Positions 62,792 through 64,000 of a stretch of 64,000 nt of DNA are shown in pieces; position 1 is the first letter of the stretch; each line of letters starts with the position of its first letter. Source of the stretch: Bog-159 sp050008575 (GTDB lineage: Bacteria > Acidobacteriota > Terriglobia > Bryobacterales > Bryobacteraceae); contig JBEKMJ010000014.1 of NCBI GenBank assembly GCA_050008575.1, positions 1 through 64,000 of the forward strand, read 5' to 3'. Made by a program: the position numbers and the translations under genes. The notes below the pieces were generated by a model. It worked only from the letters and a program-made list of their open reading frames with translations, had not been told where the DNA came from and searched no databases.

Positions 62792-64000
62792 ATGACCCGC
62801 TGCATATCCTGCGCTTCGGAGATTCCCGACACCAGCCGTTTCTGTCTGGCGTGCGGCAAGCCGGTGACGGACAATTCCGAAACGGCGGTGATGCCGATGG
62901 TCTCGACGCCCCGCTCGGGGGCCGGCGAATCGCGGGCCGCGTCGGTTCCGGCGCGGGTCTCTTCGAGCGACGGGCGCTTCGCCGCGGGCGTAATGGTCGC
63001 CGCGCGATATCAAATCATCGGACTGCTCGGCAAGGGCGGCATGGGCGAAGTTTATCGCGCCAACGACCTCACGCTCGATCAACCGGTGGCGTTGAAGTTC
63101 CTGCCGGAATCGATGGCGCGGGACGCCGCCATGCTGGCGCGCTTTCACAACGAAGTACGCATCGCGCGCCAAGTGTCGCATCCCAACGTTTGCCGCGTTT
63201 ACGACCTCGGCGAAGTGGACGGGCAGCCGTACCTTTCGATGGAATACATCGACGGTGAAGACCTGGGCTCGCTGCTGCGGCGCATCGGCCGGCTGCCTAG
63301 CGACAAGGCGCTGGAGTTCGCGCGCCGCATCTGCGCGGGCCTGGCCGCGGCGCACGACAAGGGCGTGCTGCATCGCGACCTGAAGCCGTCCAACATCATG
63401 GTCGACAGCCAGGGTCAGGTCTTCATCACCGATTTCGGACTGGCGGCGGTCACCGGAGAACTGCGCGAAGCCCAGGCGCGCGAGGGCACGCCGGCCTACA
63501 TGGCGCCGGAGCAACTGGCCGGGACGGAAGTGACCGCGCGCAGCGATATCTACTCGCTGGGCCTGGTGCTCTACGAGATGTTCGCGGGCAAGCGGCCCTT
63601 TGAGGCGGGCACGCTGGCCGAGATGATCCGGCTGCAGCAACTCTCGACGCCGGCCAGCCTGACGACCGTGGTAAAGGATATAGACCCGGCGGTGGAGCGC
63701 GTAATCCAACGCTGCCTGGCCGCGGACCCGCGCCAGCGGCCGGCGACCGCGCTGGCCGTGGCGGCGGCTCTGCCGGGAGGCGATCCACTAGCGGCGGCGC
63801 TGGCGGCGGGCGAGACTCCGTCGCCCGATCTAGTGGCCGCGGCCGGCCAGACGGTGGTTATCCGGCCGGCCATAGGTTTGGCTTGCCTGGCGGCGACCAT
63901 CGCCGGTTTGGTGGCGGTCATGTGGATCGGGTCGCGCGTGCAACTGGTCTCGCGAGTAGCCATGGAGCATCCGCCGGATGTGCTCGTGGAAAAGAGCCGC
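62792..64000 (+). CDS. Serine/threonine protein kinase with N-terminal zinc ribbon (3' end outside window)
   Basis: The frame from ATG 62792 is open to the window end (403 codons). The N-terminus has a zinc-ribbon-type pair of pairs, C4-x-x-C7 and C18-x-x-C21 (RCISCASE, RFCLACGKPV), then a linker and a kinase domain from about residue 73: LLGKGGMGEVYRAND, Lys102 in VALKFL, HRDLKPSN, DFGLAAV and GTPAYMAPEQLAG. A likely membrane helix (GLACLAATIAGLVAVMWIG) follows near residue 370, so sensing or effector domains should lie outside the cytoplasm beyond the window. Kinase residues are intact, so it should be active. Confidence 0.9.
   Translation, partial: MTRCISCASEIPDTSRFCLACGKPVTDNSETAVMPMVSTPRSGAGESRAASVPARVSSSDGRFAAGVMVAARYQIIGLLGKGGMGEVYRANDLTLDQPVALKFLPESMARDAAMLARFHNEVRIARQVSHPNVCRVYDLGEVDGQPYLSMEYIDGEDLGSLLRRIGRLPSDKALEFARRICAGLAAAHDKGVLHRDLKPSNIMVDSQGQVFITDFGLAAVTGELREAQAREGTPAYMAPEQLAGTEVTARSDIYSLGLVLYEMFAGKRPFEAGTLAEMIRLQQLSTPASLTTVVKDIDPAVERVIQRCLAADPRQRPATALAVAAALPGGDPLAAALAAGETPSPDLVAAAGQTVVIRPAIGLACLAATIAGLVAVMWIGSRVQLVSRVAMEHPPDVLVEKSR

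Overview
The window is high-GC bacterial chromosome that looks like an Acidobacteriota of the Bryobacterales / Candidatus Solibacter type. The evidence is indirect but consistent: a C-terminal domain of the Solibacter-specific kind ends the protein at 39991-41838; a PadR regulator is followed directly by a large orphan MacB/FtsX-type permease (19542-22551); there is an Oar-like TonB receptor with a carboxypeptidase-regulatory plug (now a pseudogene), VCBS/FG-GAP repeat proteins, an S53 peptidase with choice-of-anchor repeats, several Tat-signal enzymes, and many intergenic tandem hairpins. Two tRNA genes are present (Arg-TCT and Glu-TTC, both with encoded CCA). No rRNA, CRISPR array, prophage or complete insertion sequence was seen.

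Layout. 1-1448: end of a cytochrome c oxidase operon (subunits I, III, IV) and tRNA-Arg. 1648-8000: a decay zone with a receptor pseudogene broken by five or more frame changes, a live-looking two-gene operon (PhyH dioxygenase plus an ArsI/CadI-type glyoxalase-fold protein fused to a methyltransferase-like domain), and an ISKra4-type transposase remnant. 8152-11867: a tightly overlapping aminophosphonate operon (FAD amine oxidase, PhnX, MFS organophosphate transporter, PhnZ-type HD oxygenase). 12275-14882: a secreted beta-propeller, a BrnT/BrnA toxin-antitoxin remnant damaged by a truncated ISL3 transposase, and repeats. 14883-25852: argS, a DUF29 protein, malate dehydrogenase, a TIGR00027-type methyltransferase, PadR plus permease, a HicBA pair with broken toxin, DUF2442, a TIM-barrel isomerase and a ceramidase-like hydrolase. 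25849-27654: a seven-haem cytochrome and a sorbosone dehydrogenase.

27809-34302 is a signalling region: a leftward AAA ATPase, PilZ and small Cys-rich protein operon faces, across an AT-rich gap with inverted repeats, a rightward membrane HD-GYP/GAF/GGDEF protein translationally coupled to two DppB/DppC-like permeases. 34367-45483 carries a sarcosine-oxidase-like enzyme, VCBS proteins, a TldE/TldD pair (TldD with a Tat signal), a small membrane protein, a divergent pair with a shared compact promoter, and a coupled MBL/DegT/Tat-isomerase run. 45484-45608 is a 41-bp perfect inverted repeat. 45680-56305 holds the S53 peptidase, rubrerythrin with a fused NfnAB/SudBA-type flavoprotein, an exported RraA-like protein, tRNA-Glu, an acyl-CoA synthetase, a seven-helix membrane protein and DUF3303. 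56302-64000 has two serine/threonine kinases, a GntR (YtrA-type)/DUF1648 pair with an obvious operator, a BNR beta-propeller and glycine oxidase.

The most distinctive systems are the PhnW-less aminophosphonate operon with a possible PhnY partner 1.2 kb away, the ArsI-methyltransferase fusion, the two-sided c-di-GMP locus, and the families of covarying intergenic hairpins.
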